Positions 1 through 6,892 of a DNA stretch of 24,438 nucleotides are shown here, piece by piece; within the stretch, counting starts at the first letter, position 1; each line of letters starts with the position of its first letter. Position numbers and translations under genes: made by a program. Below the pieces are notes generated by a model, which had not been told where the DNA came from, ran no database searches, and saw only the letters and a list, made by a program, of their open reading frames with translations. Origin of the DNA: DALYJJ01 sp031969915 (GTDB taxonomy: Bacteria; Acidobacteriota; Terriglobia; Bryobacterales; Bryobacteraceae); assembly GCA_031969915.1 (NCBI GenBank), contig DALYJJ010000098.1:1-24438 (forward strand), read 5' to 3'.

Positions 1-88
1 CTACGCATGGGAACCGGGATCTGGTGGCGCAGGCGGGGGGCGTGGGGGTTCCGGTGCGGTTTACGGGGAAGGAGCGGGATGGGGAGAC
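1..88 (+). repeat. 88-bp exact repeat, first copy
   Basis: Identical to 2048-2135, and its first 55 bases are also identical to 6838-6892. It spans the sequence just before and into the Rhs core. The true left extent is hidden by the window edge. Confidence 0.85.
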
Positions 89-830
89 AGGCCTCGATTA
101 CTTCGGTGCGCGGTACATGTCCAGCGCCCTGGGGAGGTTTACGTCGCCGGATGCGCCGTTTGCCGATCAGCATCCCGCCGATCCGCAAAGCTGGAACTTG
201 TATGCGTACGTTCGAAATAACCCCCTTTCGTTTATTGATCCCGACGGCCGTGTCTGCGTGTCACCCGGTGACGGCAACCCCGACTACGACGATCCAAACC
301 TACCTGGGCCTACGTGCAAGGAGATCGAGAAGCAAAATGAGAATCTAAGGCCGAGTGTCACTGTCTACGGCGGGCCCGACGCCGCCACGCAGGAGGTGAC
401 CGACGCCCTCAGAGCTTTTGTTGGCGAAGGGCCAAAGCGAATCGAGTATGGACCAGAGGACCCGTTTACCAAGTCATTTCAGGACTCCATAGGTATGCAG
501 GCAATCCTTGCCGGTGTTAAGAAGGACTGCAAGCAGGACAACGGACGGGTCTTTGTTGGCACCGGGGAGGCCTTTGTTAACGCGCTAATCGATGGCCTTC
601 TCGGAGGCAGGGGGTTCTACAATCCCAACGCGCAACTGGGTGCGTTCCGCGCTGACTATCAGCGGTCGAATGGCTCGCTGAACGTTACCGTAACCAACCC
701 GATCAGCTTGAATTCCGCGGCTTATCACGCGACTTCGAAGGTTGGAATTGCGAATCCGATGTCTGGGCCGTTAGGAACTGTAAACCAGACGCTGCGCATT
801 CGGGCCGAAGATCCATGCGTGGCCCAATGA
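1..830 (+). CDS. Rhs core plus C-terminal tail 1 (5' end outside window)
   Basis: This reading frame is open from the left edge, so the N-terminal part of the Rhs protein lies outside the window. The visible part starts in the last stretch before the core (THGNRDLVAQAGG), then has the core motif TGKERDGETGLDYFGARY, the GRFTSPDAPF segment, and the RNNPLSFIDPDGR motif that normally marks the switch from conserved Rhs shell to variable tail. The tail of about 190 residues is not a family I can name. It contains YGPEDPFTKSF and ends with GPLGTVNQTLRI, with a lone histidine in NSAAYHATSK. In Rhs proteins such tails are the toxic part, but toxicity here is inferred from position only. The stop overlaps the start of the next gene by 4 bases (ATGA), so the two are translationally coupled. 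The first 88 bases are identical to 2048-2135. Confidence 0.85.
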   Translation, partial: THGNRDLVAQAGGVGVPVRFTGKERDGETGLDYFGARYMSSALGRFTSPDAPFADQHPADPQSWNLYAYVRNNPLSFIDPDGRVCVSPGDGNPDYDDPNLPGPTCKEIEKQNENLRPSVTVYGGPDAATQEVTDALRAFVGEGPKRIEYGPEDPFTKSFQDSIGMQAILAGVKKDCKQDNGRVFVGTGEAFVNALIDGLLGGRGFYNPNAQLGAFRADYQRSNGSLNVTVTNPISLNSAAYHATSKVGIANPMSGPLGTVNQTLRIRAEDPCVAQ

Positions 831-1291
831 AGATCACCTCACTCAAGCCGATTCTGATCGCGGCTTTGTTACACGCGTTGTGCCTCGTTTTGGGTGGCTG
901 CAATCCAGTCCTCTCCCGTGAGACAGTCGCCGGGACTTACCAGCTAAAGCATCAGGCTGGCACTATCGAACTAGTACTTCGTCCGGATGAAAGCTTCGCG
1001 GAGACAATTCGACCCGTTCGAGGGCCAGTCATCCTACACAAAGGGACTTGGAGCCCACCCAGTTCACAGTCCCCACAAATTGGGCTGCACGGTCTTTGGA
1101 TTCCGCGCGAATTTACACCGGATCATGTCTTGGCCGCGTCAGAGGGACCTGGTGGGAATGGCTTCAAGCATGGATACCCTGGATATTGGGTTGGCTCACC
1201 GGGATCTTGGTTTGGCAGGGTGGTCATAGAGATTTTCCCTGATGACGACATCAAGTTCGAACAGATATCGCGCCAATGGTCGGCTAAGTGA
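827..1291 (+). CDS. Lipoprotein, candidate immunity partner of Rhs tail 1
   Basis: A 154-residue protein starting at the ATG that overlaps the Rhs stop (ATGA at 827-830). An in-frame ATG at 815 would add only four residues and lacks the coupling logic. Residues 1-25 form a hydrophobic leader ending in LVLGGC, a good lipobox, so the product is probably a lipid-anchored protein in the periplasm. The mature part has TYQL, TIELVLRPD and GTW segments that suggest a small beta-rich, lipocalin-like fold, but I do not recognise a named family. Its place straight after a variable Rhs tail is the classic position of an immunity gene. That role is inference. Its own stop overlaps a GTG (GTGA at 1288-1291) that opens the next Rhs fragment. 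Confidence 0.8.
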   Translation: MKITSLKPILIAALLHALCLVLGGCNPVLSRETVAGTYQLKHQAGTIELVLRPDESFAETIRPVRGPVILHKGTWSPPSSQSPQIGLHGLWIPREFTPDHVLAASEGPGGNGFKHGYPGYWVGSPGSWFGRVVIEIFPDDDIKFEQISRQWSAK

Positions 1292-2856
1292 TAGTTACCA
1301 AACTGTTCACCGGCAAGGAACGGGATGCCGAGACCGGCCTCGATTACTTTGGGGCGAGGTATTTGTCGGGGGCGCAGGGGCGGTTTACGAGCCCGGACCC
1401 TTACGACCCCATAACAGAGTCGGCGGATGGGGATGAGCTTCAAGACTACATCGCTAATCCCCAAAATTGGAATCGGTACTCCTATGCCCTTAACAACCCG
1501 CTGGCATTTGTAGATCCGGACGGACGGAACCCGTTACTTGCTAGGGCGGCAATTTGGTTGAGTTCAACTCCGGCAGGCAAGGCAATAAGCAACTCCTCAA
1601 CCGTACAGAGTGTCAGCCGCGGATTGGATGCACACATGACCCGGACCATGTCGTTCTGGTCCAAAGTCGGTTCGACTGCCTACATAAGAGCTATGCCCGC
1701 GGATGCCTACGACTCCGGCGGCGAGTTGAAGAACCACCCCTGGATCGGCCAGATGCAGTACGACGCCGAAGGCCGGGTCAAGAGTTTCACGTCGGGCTCG
1801 AACAGCGTGGCATTCGACTACGACGCCGAAGGGCGCCGCGTGAAGAAGACGACTTCGGCGGGAACGGTGGTTTACGTTTACGACGCCACCGGCGCCCTGG
1901 CGGCTGAGTACGGTAGCCCGATTGAGATCGGCACGCGGTACGTCACCACGGACCATCTGGGCTCCACCCGCGCCGTGACCACTTCCACTGGCGCGGTCAA
2001 GGAAGCCCCCGACTACTTCCCCTTCGGCGAACAGATTCCTGCCAATGCTACGCATGGGAACCGGGATCTGGTGGCGCAGGCGGGGGGCGTGGGGGTTCCG
2101 GTGCGGTTTACGGGGAAGGAGCGGGATGGGGAGACGGGGCTGGATTACTTCGGGGCTCGGTACATGTCGGCTGCCCAGGGGGGGTTTACGAGTCCGGACC
2201 CAGTGATGCTGAGCAAACAGCGGATGTTCGATCCGCAGCAGTGGAATATGTATGCCTACTCCAGGAACAATCCGCTTTCGATGATCGACCCGGATGGGCG
2301 TGAGGTTAAGGTGCTTGATGACGAAGCCCTGAACCGCATTCGCAGCACGGTCCCGGAAAACTTGCGCTCGAATATCAAGCTGGACAATAAAGGCTTCATC
2401 GACAAGAAGGCCTTGGCAAAGGTCAAGACCAAGGACGAGAATTTCAATGATCTCCGGACGGCTGCCAATGCGTCTGGGACGCTCGAAGTTGCGACAGCGT
2501 CAAGCGTGAGTGTGGGCGAGTTTGGCAACACAGAGTTCTTCTTCACTAGCAAAGAGGAAATGCAGAAGGAGCGCGACGCCAACGGAATCATTAGCACCGA
2601 ACCGGCAATCGATCAGCTATTCCTTGGGTACACAGATCAAGGGTCGAATGGCGCAACTAGGGTGACGCTGTCGGATGGCACAGGAAAAGCTGCGACCACG
2701 CCGATGCCCGAACACGCTGCAACAGCCGCACACGAGATCTATGGCCACGGATTGCCGAAGATCCAGGGCCGTCCATGGAAGCATGACGACCGCGGGCCCA
2801 TTGACCGAAACATCAAGAGAATCGAAGACCGAACGAAGAAGCTCTATGGGAAGTAG
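1288..2856 (+). CDS. Fused Rhs fragment with two cores and two tails, the second HExxxH peptidase-like
   Basis: A 522-residue frame opening with a GTG that overlaps the preceding TGA. It begins almost directly in an Rhs core (FTGKERDAETGLDYFGARY, about residues 7-25), reaches NNPLAFVDPDGR, and enters a tail of only about 75 residues. Near base 1740 it changes in frame into YD-repeat sequence (YDAEGRVKSF, YDAEGRRVKK, TTDHLGSTRAV) belonging to a second Rhs copy. That copy has a second core and NNPLSMIDPDGR, then a tail of about 190 residues. Tail 2 carries AAHEIYGHG at 2725-2751. The HExxxH arrangement followed by KHDD resembles metallopeptidase-like tails known from other Rhs proteins, and the zinc peptidase call is tentative. 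The shortened first tail and the double core point to recombination between Rhs copies. A full Rhs shell is missing, so delivery from this ORF alone is unlikely. Confidence 0.8.
   Translation: MIVTKLFTGKERDAETGLDYFGARYLSGAQGRFTSPDPYDPITESADGDELQDYIANPQNWNRYSYALNNPLAFVDPDGRNPLLARAAIWLSSTPAGKAISNSSTVQSVSRGLDAHMTRTMSFWSKVGSTAYIRAMPADAYDSGGELKNHPWIGQMQYDAEGRVKSFTSGSNSVAFDYDAEGRRVKKTTSAGTVVYVYDATGALAAEYGSPIEIGTRYVTTDHLGSTRAVTTSTGAVKEAPDYFPFGEQIPANATHGNRDLVAQAGGVGVPVRFTGKERDGETGLDYFGARYMSAAQGGFTSPDPVMLSKQRMFDPQQWNMYAYSRNNPLSMIDPDGREVKVLDDEALNRIRSTVPENLRSNIKLDNKGFIDKKALAKVKTKDENFNDLRTAANASGTLEVATASSVSVGEFGNTEFFFTSKEEMQKERDANGIISTEPAIDQLFLGYTDQGSNGATRVTLSDGTGKAATTPMPEHAATAAHEIYGHGLPKIQGRPWKHDDRGPIDRNIKRIEDRTKKLYGK
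1828..2102 (+). repeat. 275-bp exact repeat, copy A (Rhs pre-core region)
   Basis: Compared by eye, this segment is identical to 6618-6892. It encodes EGRRVKKTTSAGTVV through the TTDHLGSTRAV motif and up to the start of the core. The left edge is the sequence GAAGGGCGCCGCG in both copies, and the right edge falls just before the core, where the copies diverge. Confidence 0.9.
2048..2135 (+). repeat. 88-bp exact repeat, second copy
   Basis: Identical to 1-88. After it the two copies differ by synonymous changes (GACAGGCCTCG versus GACGGGGCTGG), as expected where homologous exchange ended. Confidence 0.85.
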
Positions 2857-3274
2857 TCGAGTATCTCTTTCGATTGTCGCGGTGTTGCTCTCGGGGTGCG
2901 AGGCAACCATTTTGAAGGCTCAAGAAGCGCCGATCCCGACAGAAGTGGAGTTGTGTGATCTCCGTGTTCCCGATTCAGTGGCTCAGGCTAACGCAACTTT
3001 CACGATGGTCTTCTCTGCGGTTCGTTCGACCGACGGAACGCTGAAGGATATCAAGAAAGTCCGGGGATCGTTCCTCACCGACGCGCCCTTCGTGGCCTGT
3101 ATCACTGGCTGGAAACTTCCCGGACCGGCATCGGAACCTGTTGTTGTGGAGTTCGATTGGGTTCATTCCAAGGGCTGGACCACGATCAGGGCGCTCAGCA
3201 AGTCGTCAATCATAAGGTTCAAGATTGCTCCAGGTGCAGCAAGCCCATATCGCCGGGGTGCCGGAAGGGAATAG
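2846..3274 (+). CDS. Lipoprotein, candidate immunity partner of the HExxxH tail
   Basis: A 142-residue protein starting at the ATG at 2846, inside the last codons of the Rhs ORF (11-base overlap). Longer starts in this frame would only add sequence that shadows the Rhs tail. Residues 1-17 are a short leader ending in LLSGC, a lipobox, so the product should be lipid-anchored and periplasmic. The body has two cysteines (ELCDLRVP and FVACITGW) that could pair, and a pattern (FSAVRSTDGTLKDIKKV, then EFDWVH) reminiscent of TonB-C-like or periplasmic partner proteins. No family is claimed. The overlap with an Rhs tail and the export signal fit an immunity protein against an effector acting in the periplasm. 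That is inferred from context. Confidence 0.75.
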   Translation: MGSSRVSLSIVAVLLSGCEATILKAQEAPIPTEVELCDLRVPDSVAQANATFTMVFSAVRSTDGTLKDIKKVRGSFLTDAPFVACITGWKLPGPASEPVVVEFDWVHSKGWTTIRALSKSSIIRFKIAPGAASPYRRGAGRE

Positions 3275-3423
3275 CAAAGTTATACGGAGTACCCTCCTAA
3301 AATCAATAGGTTCGCGGGAATCGGCGGGAGATGCCCCTCAGCAGAATCAACAGGTTACCGGGTGTATAACCTTGCGGCGAAGCGGGAAGCCGTGAAAGTC
3401 GCACAACCCACGAGCGGACAACA

Positions 3424-3441
3424 GGTTACCGTCCGGTAACC
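3424..3441. repeat. Perfect inverted repeat
   Basis: GGTTACCGTCCGGTAACC has 8-base arms around a 2-base centre. A related half (GGTTACCGGGTG) lies 70 bases upstream at about 3353. It could be a protein-binding site or part of the repeat element. No function is visible. Confidence 0.6.
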
Positions 3442-3464
3442 GCGTATAACCGAAAGTTCCCGGA

Positions 3465-3481
3465 AGCCGCTTTCAGCGGCT
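3465..3481. repeat. Short hairpin, 7-base stem
   Basis: AGCCGCT and AGCGGCT pair around TTC, followed by GAAAAATGG. It might act as a weak terminator for the preceding lipoprotein gene, but no T-run follows on the plus strand. A related sequence, AGCCGCTTTCAACGGCG, is found near 5193, so it is more likely part of a dispersed repeat. Confidence 0.5.
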
Positions 3482-3514
3482 GAAAAATGGGGTGACACCG
3501 ACCCGGCGAGCCGG

Positions 3515-5047
3515 ACGCGAGAGAGCGAAAGCGATGCCCTGGGGCGCCTGACTGCGGTACGGGAGAACCGGCGGAGTTGGAGGGGCGCGAGTGTGGGCGA
3601 CAACACGGAGCCGGAGATCGGCACCAGCTACACGTACGACGCACTCGACAATCTGACCGGGGTGACGCAAGGAACGCAGACCCGCAGCTTCGTCTACGAT
3701 AATCTGAAGCGGTTGGTGAAGGCGGACAACCCGGAGAGCGGAACGATCCTGTACGAGTTCGATGGGAGCGGGAACCTGACGAAGCGGACGGCGAAGACGC
3801 GGCGGAGCGGAGAGCCGGATGTGGTGACGACGCTCAGCTCCTATGACGGGTTGAACCGTTTGGGACAGAAGAGTTACTCGAAGTCGAACACGCCCGCGGC
3901 GAGCTACTGCTACGACGGGGCGACCACGGGATGTTCGGGGGCGACGGGCGGCGGGACCAACGTGCTGGGCAAGCTGACCTATATGGGCTCGAGCGATTCG
4001 TTCACCGAGTATACGGGATTCTCGGGCCGCTGGCAGGTGACGGCGGGGCGGCAGGTGACCGGCGGGGTGGCGTATCCGTTCGGTTACGAGTACAACCTGG
4101 CGGACCAGCGGACGCTGGTGAAGTATCCGTCGGGCCGGAAGGCGCGGACGGACTACGACACGGCGGGGCGCGCTTACCAGGTGGCCAACGATGGGACGGC
4201 GACGGTGTACGCGACGATTTCCGAGTTCGCGCCGCACGGAGGGTGGAAGACCGGGTCGGTGGGGCCGTGGGTGGAAACGCGGAACTACAACAACCGGCTG
4301 CAGCCGACGGAAATCCGGATGACGCGAGCGGCGGGCGGCGCGGTGGACTTGAAGCTGCAGTATGAATACGGGGCGCAGACGAACAACGGCAACGTGCTGG
4401 GAGTGACGGTGCAGCGGGACAAGACGTATGCGCAGAGCTTCGGCTACGACGCCTACAACCGCTTGTCGTGGGGCGTAGAGACGGGGGGATGGCGGCAAGA
4501 CTACTGCTATGACCGCTGGGGGAATCGGGCGGTGGTGAGCGGGTCTTACCTGCCTGGGGGAGTGCTGACGCCGCAGGTGTCGAACTGCGACCGGGCGGCT
4601 CCGGTAGTGCCATTCACGGGCAATCAACTGAACGGGACGGATTACGACAGCGCGGGCAACGTGTTGGCGGACGGGCGTTCAACGTTCACCTACGATGCGG
4701 AGAACCGGGTGAAGACGGCGGCGACGACGGTGGGGTCGACGACGACCACGACGACGTACGACTACGACGGGGAGGGGAGGCGGATCCGCAAGAGCGTGTC
4801 GGGCGGGGCGACGACGGTGTACGTGTACGAAGCCGGGGGCGAGTTGGCGGCGGAGTACGGGGGAGCGGGGTCGACGGTTCGGTTCACGGGGAAGGAGCGG
4901 GATGGGGAGACGGGGCTGGATTACTTTGGGGCAAGGTACTTCGGTTCAGCCCAAGGGCGCTTCACTAGCCCAGATCCATACATGCCAAGCGCGGACGTCA
5001 AAGATCCGCAGAGTTGGAACCGTTACGTTTACGCCCGGAACAATCCG
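3515..5047 (+). pseudogene. Rhs YD-repeat gene fragment, both ends missing
   Basis: This frame carries about 510 residues of typical Rhs sequence: ESDALGRLTAV, YTYDALDNLTGV, YDNLKRLVKADNPESG, repeated YD units, YDYDGEGRRIRKS, then the core TGKERDGETGLDYFGARY and VYARNNP. Homology is already running at 3515, with no start or signal before it; the first usable GTG is at 3593. Complete proteins of this family usually exceed 1,000 residues, so the front half is missing. At 5047 homology stops dead: RNNP should continue to LxFxDPDGR, but instead the DNA enters a repeat element beginning GGCTGAAAAA. The frame stays open to 5803 only as a shadow of the toxin-antitoxin operon on the other strand. It is the best remaining view of the Rhs shell in this window, and no tail toxin is left. 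Confidence 0.8.
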
Positions 5048-5234
5048 GCTGAAAAAGGGAGGGACACGACACCCCTTCCAGGGTTTACGTATGTAGACAA
5101 AACCCCGGCTTTTCTGCCAACGGCGTTTACATACGTCAACACCTTTGTTTTCAACGAATCGGCTTTCCCCCGCGCAGCGACCGTTGTAAAAGCCGCTTTC
5201 AACGGCGGCGGAGCCGGGGAATCAGCAAGTCTCC
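5048..5234. repeat. Repeat element remnant with a long imperfect inverted repeat
   Basis: This stretch replaces the end of the Rhs gene. It begins GGCTGAAAAAGGGAGGGAC, closely like 3478-3496. The arms GTTTACGTATGTAGAC (5083-5098) and GTTTACATACGTCAAC (5125-5140) are reverse complements at 14 of 16 positions, with a 26-base loop. A smaller pair, CCGTTG and CAACGG, encloses AAAAGCCGCTTT near 5181-5205. No transposase is present, so it could be a MITE-like or REP-like element. On the minus strand it lies just beyond the toxin stop and could also serve as that operon's terminator. Confidence 0.5.
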
Positions 5235-5510
5235 CTACCGATAGGCGTCGCGGCGGTTGCGGACGCCGAAGATGCTCATGGTGTTCTCCTCCAAATAGAA
5301 CAAGACCCGGTAATCGCCGAGCCGGAGCCGGTAGCCGGCGGCGAACTCGCCATGCAGGTTGGCGAGGTTGCCGCCGCCGGTGCGGGCAAAGTGGAGGACG
5401 CCTTCGAAGATGCGCATGGCGGTGGCGCGGTCCAGGCGGCGGACGTCGGCGCTGGCCTCGTCGCGCCAATGAATCCGGTAAGGCGGGCCGAACGAAGAAG
5501 CCGGATGCAT
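5235..5510 (-). CDS. RelE/ParE-type toxin
   Basis: A 91-residue protein of the RelE/ParE superfamily, whose members are ribosome-dependent mRNA nucleases or gyrase poisons. The body runs IHWRDEASADVRRLDR, RIFEGVLHFARTGGGN, YRLRLGDYRVLFY and ends with GVRNRRDAYR, the usual order of the fold, including the basic C-terminal strand. The ATG overlaps the stop of the antitoxin gene (ATGA, 5509-5512), so it is coupled to its antidote. The N-terminal leader (MHPASSFGPP) is a little longer than usual. Length and motifs look intact. Whether it cuts mRNA or acts on gyrase cannot be told from sequence. Confidence 0.85.
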   Translation of the reverse strand: MHPASSFGPPYRIHWRDEASADVRRLDRATAMRIFEGVLHFARTGGGNLANLHGEFAAGYRLRLGDYRVLFYLEENTMSIFGVRNRRDAYR

Positions 5511-5788
5511 CAGGCGCGAGGAGGGAAGTCCTCTGGCTTCAGACCGAACTCGGCCAGCAGGTCCTCCATGGGAATGCCGGGCTCGCCGCGAGCGATGGCC
5601 GCTTTGCCTTCCAGGAAACGGCGGCGGTCCTCTTCGGTGACCGGCTCATCGTCGGGGGGAGCCATGGCGGCGGCGCGAGCCACTGGATCGAGCAGCAGGA
5701 ATTCCAGGAAGCGCACGGCGGCGGTCATCTGATGGGGCGGCACGCGGTCGAGGAGTTCGTGGGCGTGCTGTTTGTCGGTGGCGGTCAT
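5510..5788 (-). CDS. Antitoxin of the RelE-type module
   Basis: A 92-residue, largely helical and acidic protein between the regulator and the toxin. The N-terminal half (HAHELLDRVPPHQMTAAVRFLEFLL) is paralogous to the antitoxin at 15429-15680 (HAHRLIDRMPENQLAGLVQFLE), which also precedes a RelE-type gene. The C-terminal half is acidic (PDDEPVTEEDRRRFLEG), as expected for the toxin-binding part of an antitoxin. The start ATG overlaps the regulator stop (ATGA, 5785-5788) and its stop overlaps the toxin start, so the three genes form a tightly coupled operon. It has no clear DNA-binding domain, so the XRE protein upstream may do the autoregulation. Confidence 0.8.
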   Translation of the reverse strand: MTATDKQHAHELLDRVPPHQMTAAVRFLEFLLLDPVARAAAMAPPDDEPVTEEDRRRFLEGKAAIARGEPGIPMEDLLAEFGLKPEDFPPRA

Positions 5789-6183
5789 CGGGTGGCCTCC
5801 TGACGTTTGGGCGTCACACTCTTGAGCATCAAATCGAGACTCTTCAGCACGGTGGTTTGCACGTGGGCGGGCAGTGCCTCGATACGTTCCAGCCGTTGCA
5901 GAACGCGGCGGCTAGGCTTGCGCGGCGGTGGCGCGCCGGTGGCGGGCTGGAGCAGATCGTCGGTGGAGATCTCCAAGGCCGTGGCGAATCGGAGAATCAT
6001 GTCGGCGTTGAGGCGCAGCTTGCCGCGTTCGTAGTCCGAGACGAGCGTCTGGACGAGTCCGGTGCGTTCGGCGAGCTCCACTTGCGTGAAGCCGCGTTCG
6101 CGGCGCAGGCGGGCCAGGCGTTGGCCGGGCGTTTCGTTGCTGGGCGGCAGGGGAGCGAGCGCGAGCTTGGAGGGCTTCGGCAT
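5785..6183 (-). CDS. XRE-family helix-turn-helix regulator
   Basis: A 132-residue protein. The start chosen is the ATG at 6183 (MPKPSKLALAPLP). A longer frame to 6315 would run over the operator and has no homology. Residues about 20-80 form a Cro/C1-type HTH (GQRLARLRRERGFTQVELAE, VSDYERGKLRLNADMILRFA), with a short C-terminal tail rich in helices (RVLQRLERIEAL). It is first in a minus-strand operon with an antitoxin and a RelE-like toxin, each joined by 4-base overlaps. It probably represses this operon and perhaps the divergent CHC2 gene through the inverted repeat at 6229-6247. The regulatory role is inference from domain and position. Confidence 0.85.
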   Translation of the reverse strand: MPKPSKLALAPLPPSNETPGQRLARLRRERGFTQVELAERTGLVQTLVSDYERGKLRLNADMILRFATALEISTDDLLQPATGAPPPRKPSRRVLQRLERIEALPAHVQTTVLKSLDLMLKSVTPKRQEATR

Positions 6184-6228
6184 GACGGAAGCCAGTGTCG
6201 CATGGGGTGCGGAGAGTAGCGCTTGCAC

Positions 6229-6257
6229 ATACGGTATGGTACCGTATTTTGTACCGT
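6229..6257. promoter_or_regulatory. Candidate operator between divergent XRE operon and CHC2 gene
   Basis: ATACGGTA-TGG-TACCGTAT is a perfect inverted repeat with 8-base arms and a 3-base spacer, followed after 4 bases by another half-site TACCGT (6252-6257). It lies 46 bases before the XRE start on one side and 54 bases before the CHC2 start on the other, a typical place for a Cro/C1-type binding site. No strong -10/-35 pair could be assigned. Confidence 0.65.
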
Positions 6258-6300
6258 CGGTCGGCGCTTGACAGGTTTTTGTGAAGGAGGCCGTTTTTGC

Positions 6301-6633
6301 ATGGCGCGTATCCACGAGGTGGAGATCGAGCGGCTAAAGAAGGAAGTGGCCATCGAGCGGTTGGTGATGGGCTTCGGCGTGGAGTTGAAGCGGCACGGCG
6401 CGGAACTCGTCGGGACGTGTCCGTTTCGCGATGACAAGAAGCCTTCGCTGGTTGTTTCGCCGAAGACGAATCTCTGGCACTGCCTGGGGAAGTGCAACGT
6501 GGGCGGCTCGACGATCGATTGGGTGATGAAGACCAAGGGCGTCAGCTTCCGGCACGCGGTGGAGTTGCTGCGGGCCGATCATCCTTCTTTAGCTGCTGGC
6601 GAAGCGCGGGTGGTGAAGAAGGGCGCCGCGTGA
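6301..6633 (+). pseudogene. CHC2 zinc-finger (primase-type) protein, truncated by an Rhs repeat
   Basis: Starts at the ATG at 6301 after GAAGGAGG (6283-6290). The 110 residues include VAIERLVMGFGVELKRHG followed by CPFRDDKKPSLVVSP, NLWHCLGKCNVGGSTIDWVM and FRHAVELLRAD, which is the DnaG-type CHC2 zinc-binding domain as found in mobile-element and phage primases. Such proteins normally continue for hundreds of residues with a Toprim or primase domain. Here the gene ends at 6617, where the sequence joins a 275-base copy of Rhs DNA (6618-6892), and the stop is a frame accident inside that copy. The second zinc ligand, usually His in CPFH, is Arg. The partner of the fragment is absent, so it is probably non-functional. 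Confidence 0.75.
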
Positions 6634-6892
6634 AGAAGACGACTTCGGCGGGAACGGTGGTTTACGTTTACGACGCCACCGGCGCCCTGGCGGCTGAGTA
6701 CGGTAGCCCGATTGAGATCGGCACGCGGTACGTCACCACGGACCATCTGGGCTCCACCCGCGCCGTGACCACTTCCACTGGCGCGGTCAAGGAAGCCCCC
6801 GACTACTTCCCCTTCGGCGAACAGATTCCTGCCAATGCTACGCATGGGAACCGGGATCTGGTGGCGCAGGCGGGGGGCGTGGGGGTTCCGGT
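6618..6892 (+). repeat. 275-bp exact repeat, copy B
   Basis: Identical to 1828-2102. Its left end abuts the broken CHC2 gene, so this edge marks a recombination junction. The bases GTGAAGAAGGGCGCC at the junction show short homology with the Rhs sequence. Confidence 0.9.

Larger units (their letters stand above)
3275..3514. other. Non-coding stretch with short direct and inverted repeats
   Basis: No convincing gene. It holds two imperfect direct repeats, each starting CAACAGGTTACCG and reaching GTATAACC, at about 3349-3370 and 3420-3450. It also holds the perfect palindrome and the hairpin listed separately. The final bases (3478-3505) match a motif that recurs at 5047-5075, on the far side of the broken Rhs gene that follows. 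I take the stretch as remains of a short repeat element that replaced the upstream part of that Rhs gene. Confidence 0.55.

Noticed and set aside
3346..3450. CRISPR-like array from the GGTTACCG repeats
   Set aside because: Only two imperfect units with different internal lengths, and no cas genes.
3473..4627. Long minus-strand ORF opposite the Rhs fragment
   Set aside because: Arg/Pro/His-rich shadow of the Rhs frame with no domain.
5048..5803. Continuation of the Rhs reading frame to 5803 as a novel tail
   Set aside because: The extra residues are Arg/Gly-rich and antisense to an intact three-gene toxin-antitoxin operon.
6268..6273. TTGACA as a -35 box for the CHC2 gene
   Set aside because: No acceptable -10 box lies 16-18 bases downstream, and the start codon is too close.
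6492..6617. N-terminal extension of the Rhs fragment before 6618
   Set aside because: It is the out-of-frame reading of the CHC2 gene and not Rhs sequence.
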